24,511 nucleotides of DNA, from positions 1,166,893 through 1,191,403 of the forward strand of contig BLXT01000290.1 of assembly GCA_019648995.1 (NCBI GenBank), read 5' to 3'. The translations under genes and the position numbers were made by a program. Below are positions 1-9,695 of the stretch, piece by piece. Under the pieces are notes generated by a model. The model ran no database searches. It had not been told where the DNA came from and saw only the letters and a program-made list of their open reading frames with translations. The first letter of the stretch is position 1, and each line of letters starts with the position of its first letter. Origin of the DNA: Plakobranchus ocellatus (Eukaryota > Mollusca > Gastropoda > Plakobranchidae).

Positions 1-1106
1 CCCTGGTTTTCTGAATAAGTTTCTCGTATTAGCATTTGATGGAGGAGCTTCAGAATCAGATCTAGATTTAGTTTTATAATAGTTTTGATAATCTTTATAT
101 CAATTGTACTGGCGACTTGAAAATCACTTTATATAAAAACATTGAAATTTTAAAAAGAAAAATTTGAACAGATAGATCAAGGCTTAAATCTAATTGAGAG
201 ATATTTTACCAGAAGATCATTAATGTTTGAAGTAGATTGTAGAAAATGATTAATTTAGTTGCATCTTATGGCATCGGAAGAATCCGCTTCCCTTCTATTA
301 TTAAAGTAGCAATTTGAAAACAAATCTAGTTTACAATCAAACTATGTTTTTTTTATCTTGCTTTGTTCTTCGTCTTTCAATAAGATAGGCCTATGAAAAT
401 TGCCTGATTGCATCGCAATATGAGGTAAAATATATATTCTCATCCTAGATTTTATATTACATGTTAAAGCAACTGAAATGAGCATGCACAAAACGAGAGC
501 CTAGATCTTCCTGGGATTGATAAATATCAAAATTGGTTTAGACTTGAGTGGGTTACTATTGGTTAAAAAAGCCAAAGCCCTTATTCAGCTCAAAATTAAA
601 TCCAGATTAGCTTCAACGAAATCTAGTTAACCGCCTGAGTAATAAAGTGAATGTGAAGGCTGAGGCTTATAGAAGAAACTAATACGTGCTCCAATAATAA
701 TGCAGTTGTAGAGCCTAAGAGAAATAAATCAAAGCTTAACCACAGGTGTATTTAGAGGAGAAAAATATATCACCTCTCTCCACATCACTGATACCTGCTA
801 ACTTGCAAAATACTGCTCCTATACAAAGCAAGACTATTATAATTATATATACAGACCTATATACAATCAAATCTATTATTGTGTGAACTGCAATCCACTT
901 TCAAGTATGAAAAAAATCATTTCTGTCCATACAGAGCTAACTTTTCTATTATGAAACCCCCAATTAAGCCCAAGAAAAAAGAAAACTCAGGGAGTTTCAA
1001 TAGATAAAGATAATTCATTCATGTCTTTTTAAAATTGTCTCTTATGAGAGAAGAACATGTTTACGTTATATATATATATATAATCTGTTCTGTTCTTAAT
1101 ATACAG
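1..1106. other. AT-rich non-coding stretch
   Basis: No convincing gene is visible. All frames are closed at short intervals. A short open stretch enters from the left edge and ends at TAA 77-79, which is too short to call. A (TA)n run lies at 1067-1082, just before the first exon-like segment. This could be intron or intergenic DNA. Confidence 0.5.
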
Positions 1107-1200
1107 TTTTCCAGAGGGAGCAGAAGATCTTATAAGGTGGCTGCAGATATAAAAACATGATGGATTGCATGATGATTTAAACTATGATGATCCCGAGAAG
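1107..1200 (+). pseudogene. Exon-like segment A, disrupted
   Basis: The segment follows an acceptor-like ATACAG ending at 1106 and ends in AAG followed by the donor-like GTAAAT at 1201. In the frame starting at 1108 it reads FPEGAEDLIRWLQI, then a TAA stop, then KHDGLHDDLNYDDPEK. The composition is more protein-like than the surrounding AT-rich DNA. From 1108 the segment is 31 codons and ends in phase 0, matching the start phase of segment B. The in-frame TAA means it is a decayed exon, a sequencing error, or chance. The protein family is not recognised. Confidence 0.25.
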
Positions 1201-1864
1201 GTAAATTTCTGCTCTTTCATAGTAGATGTTATCATGTCAGGTTCAACTATGTGTAAGTCTTAGCACTTAGCAGTCTAATATCTTGGAAAGGAAGTGAACT
1301 GATGCAGTGAAAAAGGTCAATATCAATAATGCAGGAACATCTTGACTTTTGGATAATTTGAATGTATAATTTTGATAGCTGTTGATAAAGAGGAGAATGG
1401 GTATGAATCCTTATATGCCAAAAAAGTAAATATTTGATTTCTCAGCACTACAATGGGGTGAACCGCCTAATCTAGTGTTCCAAAACTTTTGGATTTGGAA
1501 ATATGTTATTTTTTATCAAAGTTTGCGCTTCACCTTATGATTTTATAATTTCTAAAAAATAAGACAAGATTTTGAAAAAGTGGTCAAGTTTGCTATTGCT
1601 ATCTAGGTATGTCTAGTCTAACAGCTTCATTTTAGATTTTAAAAAAAGTTTTCAGACTATCTAGTACAAACCAAAATGGAATCCCTATTAAAGTCGTGAA
1701 CAAAAAAAAAAAGTGGCTGTGGTTTTTGGATTGCATAACCATGCTGTTATCATAAACTTATTGTGTTTCTCATTTAATATACCAGAGATCAGTTTTTGCT
1801 GTGTATTTTCCAAAATTAAATAAATGAGAAATTAGGGCTAATAAAACTGGAACTTATTCTACAG

Positions 1865-1975
1865 ATTACTACAGAACCTCAGAAAGACAAAAATTATAAA
1901 AAGAACTGACAAGATGCACCGCAGAATGCTGGAAGGGCGACAGAAAAAATGACAAGCTATGACAACTCAGATAAG
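1865..1975 (+). pseudogene. Exon-like segment B, disrupted
   Basis: It is preceded by TTCTACAG (ending 1864) and followed by the consensus donor GTAAGT at 1976. Its length of 111 bp is exactly 37 codons. In frame 1 it starts ITTEPQKDKNYKKN, has one TGA, and continues QDAPQNAGRATEKMTSYDN to a final SDK. A second frame is open for 28 codons (starting LLQNLRKTK), so an indel is also possible. The peptide is hydrophilic with no recognised domain. It would be joined to segment A by a 664-bp intron and to segment C by an 889-bp intron. Confidence 0.27.
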
Positions 1976-2320
1976 GTAAGTGCCTATATTACTTTGAATT
2001 CTTTGGTTTATTTTTTATCATCTTTACAGTCCAAGGATAGTCTTATAATTCAATTCAGTTGCGTTCTTTCAATGACATCAGAGTTTTTAAAATGACTAGA
2101 AATGTAACCATCTCAAATCCACAACTTATCTTTAAAACAAAGTAAGACAAGAATAAAATTATACATATTAATTCTGTCATATTTCAGGAGCAAAATTGTT
2201 CATTTTAATTTATACTTTATACTTTGATAAATCGCATATGCCTGTCAAAATCTTCTCAAAACCTAGATTAAACGCATTTCATATGATTTTGCCAAGTGCA
2301 ATTGTTTAAGGTGTTCTTAA

Positions 2321-2345
2321 CCCCCCCCCCCAACCCCCACCCCCT
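2321..2345. repeat. C-rich tract
   Basis: Eleven C residues in a row (2321-2331) are followed by two further C5-like runs. The minus strand therefore has several runs of G and could fold as a G-quadruplex. It lies within the putative intron between segments B and C. Confidence 0.8.
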
Positions 2346-2864
2346 CAAAAAAACATCTAAATTTGTCAAAAAAGACTCATGACTCATTAGATTATAAAGT
2401 TTGCCCCCAACCTTTTTAAGTAAAAGAACTGAAAATCCTGTGAAAATACTCAGTATTCATAGTTTAATGACCAAAAAGAAATACATTACATGTATCAACA
2501 GACATTACCCAACTGATATGAAGAAATTGAATGACTAATAACATCATACGCTGTCACTCCAGAAATACTACAAAGTGTGTTTTTACTATTAGGCGTGGTT
2601 TATTTACTTAAAAAACAAAAAAAAAATCTGGTCCAAGGTCTGGATTGTATCTGATTGCAAAGGTTGACTAAAATTGTAGGTTAAAAAAAAGTTCCTGACA
2701 CATTTCCTCAACTTCCTTAAAATCTATGAAATTGCAATAAGATCAAAAGTTGCTGCACATAATGCCTTTTGGAGCTGCCAGGGATATGTATGATATTTGA
2801 ACTGTCAGCATTCAAAGACAACATAACTTGAGCGATAATTGTTTTTTTTTTTTTATTTCCACAG

Positions 2865-2942
2865 AATAGTGATTATGTCCCTGATTTGAGTGATGGACAT
2901 ATCTCACACAGGGTTTCTATTCCGAAGAACTTTTCAAGATAA
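2865..2942 (+). pseudogene. Exon-like segment C, possible terminal exon
   Basis: A long T-rich tract ending in TTTCCACAG (to 2864) is a good acceptor. The phase-0 reading is NSDYVPDLSDGHISHR followed by VSIPKNFSR and a TAA stop at 2940-2942. An AATAAA polyadenylation-type hexamer lies 52 bp further on at 2994-2999. Tract, stop and hexamer together resemble a last coding exon. Segments A and B upstream each have a stop in the matching frame, so the gene, if it is one, is probably dead or misread. The product is not recognised. Confidence 0.3.
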
Positions 2943-2993
2943 AAAAATAATGGCAGAGAAAGTGTAGTTTTCCAGATGGCGACAACGTAGAGA

Positions 2994-2999
2994 AATAAA
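2994..2999 (+). promoter_or_regulatory. AATAAA polyadenylation-type signal
   Basis: An AATAAA hexamer sits 52 bp after the stop of exon-like segment C. In AT-rich DNA this hexamer is frequent by chance, so its only weight comes from that position. Confidence 0.2.
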
Positions 3000-3850
3000 T
3001 GGTTAAATCCTATCTCTATTCCTTCATATTCAGGCCAAGTCACATGTTATCACGCCTCATACATTTTAAAGATTATCATTCTTCTCTCTCCCACTTTAAT
3101 AGCCTAATTTAATCGGTTTTATGCAGGTATTCTCTTACACTGTATATGATGGGGAAAAACGTTTTCTAGAAAAAAATTGATTTACCAGCAGTACCATTTG
3201 GCGCTTAATTTTTTCATGAAAATGAGTGGGTAATGCATGTTGGAAATGATAAAGATTTGTTTAATTAGTTTTAGTTTAAGGCAGTAAGGTGCATACTGAC
3301 GGCCAAAAGAAACGCAACAATGGAAATTAGTTCAAGACTAATCCCATTTAAGAGGTAATTTATTCTTCTTTTAGTGACAAAATGATTGGCACTGTTTGGT
3401 TTGGGAACTGCAAGTACTGATCAAAGCGCAAGATCCTTGTTTAAGTAATTTAAAAAAAAACATGCATCCTAATTGGAATTCCACAATGTTGGTTACACAG
3501 TTGTTATTATTAGATTGAATAATGTCCTGTAAGTCAACAATCCATAGGATTTATTGATTTTTTAAGGCAGGCTCTCATCTAATAATGGGTATGACCTGCT
3601 TGGGCAGTCATTACAGGAACACATGGACATCCCATTGAAGATAAGAAATGTGTGTGTGAGGACAAGTAGGGTACTCTTCGAAATGACAACATAGTGAACC
3701 ACCCGCTGTCCAAACGCGTTGGTGACGAACAGTGGAACAATAATAATCGAAAACAAAATATCCGTTTAGCCAATAGTCAAGATTTAATATATATATAATT
3801 ATATATATATATATAAATTACGAGCGTTAATACTCTTTTAAATTTTACAT
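3000..3850. other. AT-rich non-coding stretch with AT microsatellite
   Basis: No gene is supported. Short minus-strand open frames at 3562-3773 overlap in two frames and show no family signature. An interrupted AT microsatellite lies at about 3787-3816, just before the GC-rich block. Confidence 0.5.
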
Positions 3851-3884
3851 TCAACACTCAGTTAACAAGATTTCAAGCCTTAAC

Positions 3885-3892
3885 TATAAATA
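3885..3892 (+). promoter_or_regulatory. TATA-box-like TATAAATA
   Basis: TATAAATA lies just inside the left end of the GC-rich block and points into it. The next 70 bp turn abruptly C-rich. This is consistent with a promoter inside an element, but in AT-rich DNA such an octamer is weak evidence. Confidence 0.25.
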
Positions 3893-3969
3893 CCCCAACT
3901 CGCTACGCACACATACTCACGCACTCACACCACGATCGGCATACACGAATGTCAAGTTCATAGGGCAAC

Positions 3970-4065
3970 GATGACGACGATCTATTACGATGGCGACAAT
4001 GACGATCTACGATGATGACGATCTACGCCGATGGCGACAATGACGATTACGATCTGCGATGGCGC
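3970..4065. repeat. Tandem repeat of about 40 bp
   Basis: Copy 1 (3970-4010, 41 bp) and copy 2 (4011-4050, 40 bp) are both built from GATGACGATCTAC-like and CGATGGCGACAATGACGA blocks. A partial third copy follows to 4065. The GAC/GAT content differs strongly from neighbouring DNA. Confidence 0.75.
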
Positions 4066-4120
4066 AAGATGCGGCACACACGCCATAGATCCACCGTACA
4101 AGTTCGTAAAAGTGGTTGAA

Positions 4121-4164
4121 GACAGCACAGGCTGTCGCTATGTGCAGCCTTTCAAAGCTGCACA
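4121..4164. repeat. Two adjacent hairpins in the GC-rich block
   Basis: GACAGC (4121-4126) pairs with GCTGTC (4131-4136) around a 4-nt loop. Four bases later TGTGCAGC (4141-4148) pairs perfectly with GCTGCACA (4157-4164) around an 8-nt loop. Back-to-back stems suggest structured RNA or element termini, but no family is recognised. Confidence 0.55.
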
Positions 4165-4216
4165 CACTCGGTCTCCCGTACAATCGGCGGCCCTCCAAGG
4201 CCAGGGATGAAGATAC

Positions 4217-4280
4217 GAGCGGCTCTCCACAGCCACACACTCTCTAACTGTTGAGCGGCTTTCCACAGTCGCGCACACTC
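4217..4280. repeat. Imperfect direct repeat
   Basis: The segment 4217-4242 starting GAGCGGCTCTCCACAG is repeated at 4253-4280 as GAGCGGCTTTCCACAG, both ending in CACACTC. The spacing is 36 bp. Confidence 0.65.
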
Positions 4281-4648
4281 CAGATAACGACCCGAGTACC
4301 GTGCATTGACTCGGCAATGTCGACCCGACAACCAGCCCGGCTCGACACTACCGGCGTTAAACCCAAGGCGCTCCAAATACTGTCTGCCTGACAGTGGCAG
4401 GACTCTGCTGCAACACCTGTCACCTGAATAGCAATCCGTGTGACGGAGAGACGAGACCACCCTGTCCTTACTCTGTCTCCACTGGTTTCGGCCCGATGTA
4501 CCACGTAGCAGCGAAACGGCCAGTCCTGTATACGTCTCCGATCTAGTTCCTCTTTGCCCTGGGTTTTCAAGCCCTGCCGAATCTCACTCACCCTGCACTC
4601 ATCCGAACTCACTTACACCGAACTCTAAACAAAATTCCTTTCCTTGTC

Positions 4649-4667
4649 ACAAGCAGACTCTGCTTGT
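4649..4667. repeat. 19-bp palindrome near right end of GC-rich block
   Basis: The sequence ACAAGCAGACTCTGCTTGT is a perfect palindrome around one central base. It overlaps the right inverted repeat. Such hairpins occur near ends of some transposons, but no Helitron-type CTRR end follows it. Confidence 0.6.
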
Positions 4668-4715
4668 TAACTACCCAGTTAAACATTACACCAATATTTA
4701 ATTTAAGCAACTAAA

Positions 4716-5275
4716 CTAAAATAACAACCCATTGTCCTGTTTAAACATTTGAACCCTAACATACCCTAACACTCTGCAAAACAAATCTTCACATTGCATT
4801 GCCTCTATATTAATTGTTTTAGCTCTCGTCCCCTCTGTAAGTAGTCCCATAGGTTTGATGGGATTAAGATTAGATGAAAGTGCTAGCCTTGGAAGAACTT
4901 GGACAGTGCTTTGTTCAAAGATAAATTGCTGGATAAACAGAGCTGTGCGAGTTCTGACCATTTCAGTGTAAGGGGCCAAATGGACAAGAACCATATCTTG
5001 CATGTATGTTTGTGCATTTTTTTGCTCTTCTTGTGGAAAAACACGGGCCCGATCTTCTTGTTGTAAGTAATAGCACCCCACACCATAACGGCTGCTCTTT
5101 CTCTTATGTCATGTTCCTGCACAGAATTGTCTTGGTATCTTTCACCATTTCTCCATTCACGAACATGATCATCACAATGATAACTACAGCTATTGGATTT
5201 GATTCGGAGGGTGTGTTGCTTAGCCCATTTGAGCACACTGCTGACAGTGATGTTGGCTTAAAATGTATCTATAAG
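4716..5275 (-). pseudogene. Tc1/mariner-type transposase relic
   Basis: The minus strand carries the C-terminal half of a Tc1-like DDE transposase in two frames. The first frame (from about 5275 to 5020) reads HVREWRNGERYQDNSVQEHD and then VMVWGAITYNKKIGPVFF, the VMVWGAI block typical of Tc1 elements. The second frame continues with LFIQQFIFEQSTVQVLP and LALSSNLNPIKP, matching the family's SPDLNPIE block. The frame changes near a 7-T run at 5017-5023. The SDE position seems to read AKQ, the QDNAPxH position reads VHLAPY, and SPDLNPIE has D to N and E to K, so the catalytic acids are lost. The N-terminal DNA-binding half and the inverted repeats are not visible. It is a dead fossil copy. Confidence 0.8.
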
Positions 5276-5289
5276 TCGACATCAAACAA

Positions 5290-8051
5290 ACGATTCCTTT
5301 GTTACTAATACCGTCAAAATGTGGAACGTTATTGTTCTAACCAAAAAAAACTGTAAATATGTAAGCTCTTTTGAAATACCATTGATAAAGAGCTAAGTAT
5401 TTTAAAATAAATCTATGATAAATACCATTTGAAACGTCATCATTCTATTTATTCAAATCTATTATTCATTCATTACTGTTTGATAAGGATGATGTTGTTG
5501 TGAAAATTTAAACTTCTTTTAGCTTAATAGAATGTTTTATCATCATTTATGCTTACAATATTTAGAATCTACCTAGAACTAGATTCATAGTATCTAAAAT
5601 AGCCACAAAAAAATTACTTGCTAAAGTCATTCCACCGATGGAGTCAACATTTACTTTTTATTCACCACATTTACATTAACTAGTTGGTGATAAGATTTAA
5701 TCTGAGGAAGTCAAAACATGTTTTGCCTATACTATATGGTTATTTTTTTAAATGTATTTATTATTTCTTCAGGTGCTTTTTAAAAAGTTTACTTTTATGC
5801 AAACTCAGGAATGTGTGAATGTTTTTTGTTTGGTCACATGAAACAGAATCTAGATTCACCTTAAATACAAAAAATAATTGAATTTAGAATCATTCTTGTA
5901 CATCTCTATCCAGTTCATGGCGTGGAGTACATCTAATAAAACGTAATTTTGCAAAGTTGAATTGACAGAGAGGATTGTGATCTTGAGGATTTGGATGATG
6001 TTGTTAGTAGTTTGATGAACATAAGAATAACATATTTTTTGCAATATGTAATTATTTAAATAATTGTCCTTATTTTAACATATATATGGATAGATCTCTA
6101 ATTAAATACATTTTAAAAACTGAAAACAAAATTATTTGAGAATAAAATGTTTTGAAAGATGTATATTGAATTGTTTTGTCTATCTTATTATGTATATGGA
6201 TAAAATCTAATTCAAAGTATTTTACAAAAAAATTAAGACTTATGTTTCCTTTCTTCTTTGCATGTGCACTGTTCATGATACTCGTTATTACATTTGATTT
6301 TACTGATAATTGTTAGTATAATATCAATAAATATTTACTTACACAGATGAACGCTGATGAACTGAAATGGAAGGGAATACACTGTCCATTTTTGCATAAG
6401 CATATTATCCGTTTAATGGTTGTAGAGCTATTCTAGTTCTATAGCTTAGGGATTAATGTTATATATAGACTAAGTAACAACATCTTTGTTTAATTCATTT
6501 TCACAATATAACACTAGATCTGTACATCTATATTACAAGTAAATGTATCCCTTGCAGTTACACAATAGTATTTGTCTAAACTCTATTGAAATTAATGCCT
6601 ACTCTCTTTTTATATATATGTAATTGGTAAACCAGTAACACAAATACACGCTTTGTTTACATATTGTAGAGACACTCCTTGCAGCTCTCATGAGAAGCAT
6701 ACATTTGGGCAGATAAACTTTGAGTTGAATTTAAATTGTAATACTTCAAGTCTAGCATCTAAAACAATTATTTAGTGTATACTTAACATTTTTTAAAATT
6801 TTTGCAAAGAGAAAATTCATAAGTGCCGCACTATTGTGTGCATATTAAAATTAGGAGTTTATTTTTTCAAAAACTGGAAAATAAACTTTCACTTATTGAT
6901 ACTGGGATTTAAAGATGAGTTGCAGTAAGACTGAAATCCTCCACTAAAAGAAACCATGTTTGCAAAGCAAAATTTAGTAGAGTAATAAAATCAACTCTTT
7001 TTCACATTACCAACCCCATTATTTTTTGGCTCTATCAGTTGACTTGAAGTCTTGCTAAGTCAAATTATATTGGCCCTAGGTGTTGACTTTATCCAGACTG
7101 TTTTTTAGGCCAAACTGACTCATTTTTGCAGAATAGGAGAAAAGTGCAAAATTCAAATTAGAAACAAGAAAATCAGTCATTAAGCGAAGGCACTGAGTGA
7201 GAATGCACTTTCAATTCAATTTATAGAAATATGGATAAATAGTAATCATGCACATTTTTGTGGGGAAGGGTAACATTGAGAGTAAGAATTAAATCTACGT
7301 ATAGTAATAAAGATCTATCTCTTATTTAATTTGACCCTTCGCATTGACATTTTTAAAATGTATTTCAACATAAAATATAACTTTTAAAATAAATGTTCTT
7401 TTACATGGCAGAAATTTAAATATTCTTTTACTTGCAAACCCTGAGATTGAGGGAAAGGCATTTTTCCACCTTTTTACTTGTTGCCAGATGTCCTTTTGTT
7501 CTGACGAGGTTGAGTTAAACGATCATCCATGCATGATCAAAACCAGGCTGCGTTACATGACATTATAAAATATGCTAATTTCCTTAGCATTGTAATATTA
7601 CCTATTATTTCACCAAGGATGAAATCAATTTTGGATCTTTACAAGCTGCTTTTTTTTCTTAACTTGTTGTTGGACAGCAATTTTAAATCTAGTCTTTTAG
7701 ACTTTTGTCCAATGGATGGATCCCTGAACAAATAATAGACACTTATTTAAAAAGCACTAAAACTGTCAAAATTTTCTCTCTTGCTTGATATTACATCACT
7801 TCTTTTCCTTTAATGGCGTACATAATTACATTGAATTCTCTTTGATAATTTCTCTGCCAGGAGGAATGACTGTTGCAATGAAAAGGTAAACTAAATGTGG
7901 TGAATGTTTTTATTGTTTCTGATATTTAATTAACTTTCTAAGTGACACATCAATATTTTTTAAATCTCTCTTTGTTTGTTATGTCCGTTAAAATGGCTTT
8001 TTAATATATATATATAAAAAAGCAAAACTTAACAGTTTTCAAAAAGGGCCA
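5290..8051. other. Long AT-rich non-coding stretch
   Basis: I see no gene here. Open frames are short (under about 70 codons), made mostly of AT-rich codons and lacking any domain signature, on both strands. The (A+T)-rich sequence is otherwise unstructured apart from short A and T runs and a small (AT)n run near 8003-8016. Confidence 0.55.
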
Positions 8052-8106
8052 CAACGCTTTATGGTAAAAGTGTCTGTTCACTTCATGCCATAAAGCTTAT
8101 GCGTTG
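8052..8106. repeat. Compound hairpin
   Basis: Three nested pairings can form: CAACGC (8052-8057) with GCGTTG (8101-8106), TTTATGG (8058-8064) with CCATAAA (8088-8094), and AAGTG (8068-8072) with CACTT (8079-8083). That is 18 base pairs in 55 nt, with a 6-nt bulge on the right arm. It could be a small structured RNA or a decayed palindromic element. Confidence 0.5.
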
Positions 8107-9084
8107 CTTCCTTCTTCCTTCTTAAAGTAGTCATCTATCTGTTACGGTCTATATTATAAATTTAGTTTTCAATTTGTTAATTCGCGATAGATTTCAGCGC
8201 CCTTATTTTCCAGTGAGTCATATATAAAATGTACGCTGCAAAATTACAAAAATCATGTATCAACATTGGAAAACCCATACGATTATTCTTACAAACATGA
8301 AATTTCTTACCTAAATATGAGACTCCTGGGGTAGGTAACTTTTGAACAAAGGGTCAATTGCCATAAAGGAGGGCTTTTTTTAAACAATCAATAGATAGAA
8401 CTGGGTACATTTTTCATTTAAACCTCAAGGAATAGAATAAAAGATTAAAACTAGACACTCAGATAACCAAACTTACTCCAAAGGTCTTGTCAAAGTGTGA
8501 AAGCCACATGCATATTTTTCTTTCCCAAATGAAGCACTATTAATATTGTGTTGTGGAATGACCTTTCATCAGAATAAAAATGTGATGAAGCTGTTTATAT
8601 TTTACAGACATATTTACAGGCTGTAACAAAAGTCGTTTCCCCCAATTTGTTTATAGTAATATTAAATCTGATTGAGTTAGTAGTGACATTGCCTGTATAA
8701 TTTTCTTCTTTTTTTAAAATGAAAATTCTCATAAGACATTTTTGACTTATTGAAAATAAAAGAAAGCAAGTTTTCATAAGTGGCAAGAGCAGACTAGTGG
8801 CATAATGTCTGTAGTTTTAACCCACACGGTTCATTGGAAGTATCACTGAATTATTAAAATTGCTTTTCCCTGGCTTTTATGCATTACTGGCACAGCAACG
8901 GATATTTTAAATCTAGGAATGGATAATTTATACTATTTTGCGGTTAATATTTGACTTAATTGTGAGTAAAAGGGCGAATTATATCATTCATGTACAAACC
9001 TATGGAGAGAGATTATCATGAAGCTGTACATTTTCAGGAAAAAGATTCGTTTTAGCGTTATATTACTTTATTAGTTTAAATTGC
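8107..9084. other. AT-rich non-coding stretch
   Basis: No gene, RNA or element is recognised. The minus-strand open frame at 8595-8786 is short and AT-driven. Confidence 0.5.
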
Positions 9085-9121
9085 AAAAAAAGAAACCAAA
9101 AAAAAAAAAAAAGAAAAAAAA
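9085..9121. repeat. A-rich run
   Basis: Runs of A interrupted by single G or CC make up this segment. It may be the tail of an old retroposed sequence, but no body or target duplication is recognised upstream. The open frames across it are low-complexity artefacts. Confidence 0.7.
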
Positions 9122-9695
9122 ATTTTGCATATATATCTCAAAATTATCTAGCGATGAACTTTGCACACAAGAACTATTTTTTTGTCTCCATAATGAAGTG
9201 TCAAAATTATATATCCTCTGCGACAAACAGAAATTAAACCTACCAGTTCTGTGTGCATATAAATATTGGTTACATAATATCGCGGGTCGGGGACGAAACA
9301 GTCGTAACTCGAGATACAACTTTCTGGAACTGGAGGATATGCTCTAGAAGAAAGTGAAGCGCATTTTCAGTCCAAATAGCTTATCTCTAAGTCAACGGGA
9401 CCGGGATTTATAAGAAAAATAAGATTTGTCGTATGTACACATCCATGCCGTAACTCAAGTTGCGACTCTTTGGTTGCTTATCTGTTATAAAAAAAAAGTT
9501 TGTATTTTAGACATGCGACTGTTTTGTTTCAACCATCTGATCAATTTACTTGGCGTAAGTCTTCGAACGACCTATTGCTTTCCAAAACCACCTTATATTA
9601 CCTTATTCACTTTTAACATTGAAATATTTAAAGATAGGATTTTTTAGTCCTGACAACGAAACGCAAGCGAAAGATACATAAGCCTCCGAATTTAA
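9122..9695. other. Non-coding stretch before the LINE
   Basis: No protein match is visible. The last part may include the 5' untranslated region of the LINE, because the ORF1 reading frame opens right after TAA 9693-9695 with no clear start codon. The true 5' end of the element could not be fixed. Confidence 0.4.

Larger units (their letters stand above)
3851..4682. mobile_element. GC-rich block bounded by inverted repeats, possible non-autonomous element
   Basis: This block is much richer in G, C and CpG than its surroundings. Its ends carry the inverted 10-mer AGTTAACAAG (3860-3869 plus strand; 4663-4672 minus strand). Outside it on each side comes a similar TCAAC/TTAAC end. ACAT flanks both sides (3847-3850 and 4683-4686), as a 4-bp target duplication would. 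Inside are a 40-bp tandem repeat, two adjacent hairpins at 4121-4164 and a 19-bp palindrome at 4649-4667. Open frames on the minus strand (4007-4612) match no domain I know. Alternatives are a solo LTR or an element leader region. The TIR is imperfect and the 4-bp duplication could be chance. Confidence 0.35.

Noticed and set aside
2-79. Open stretch at the left edge reading FLVLAFDGGASESDLDLVL to a TAA
   Set aside because: Only 25 codons, cut by the window edge, with no splice or family evidence.
4641-4680. Palindrome near the end of the GC-rich block as a Helitron 3' hairpin
   Set aside because: No CTRR end follows it and the block has inverted termini, unlike Helitrons.
5006-5308. 100-codon plus-strand frame
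   Set aside because: It is the antisense of the transposase relic.
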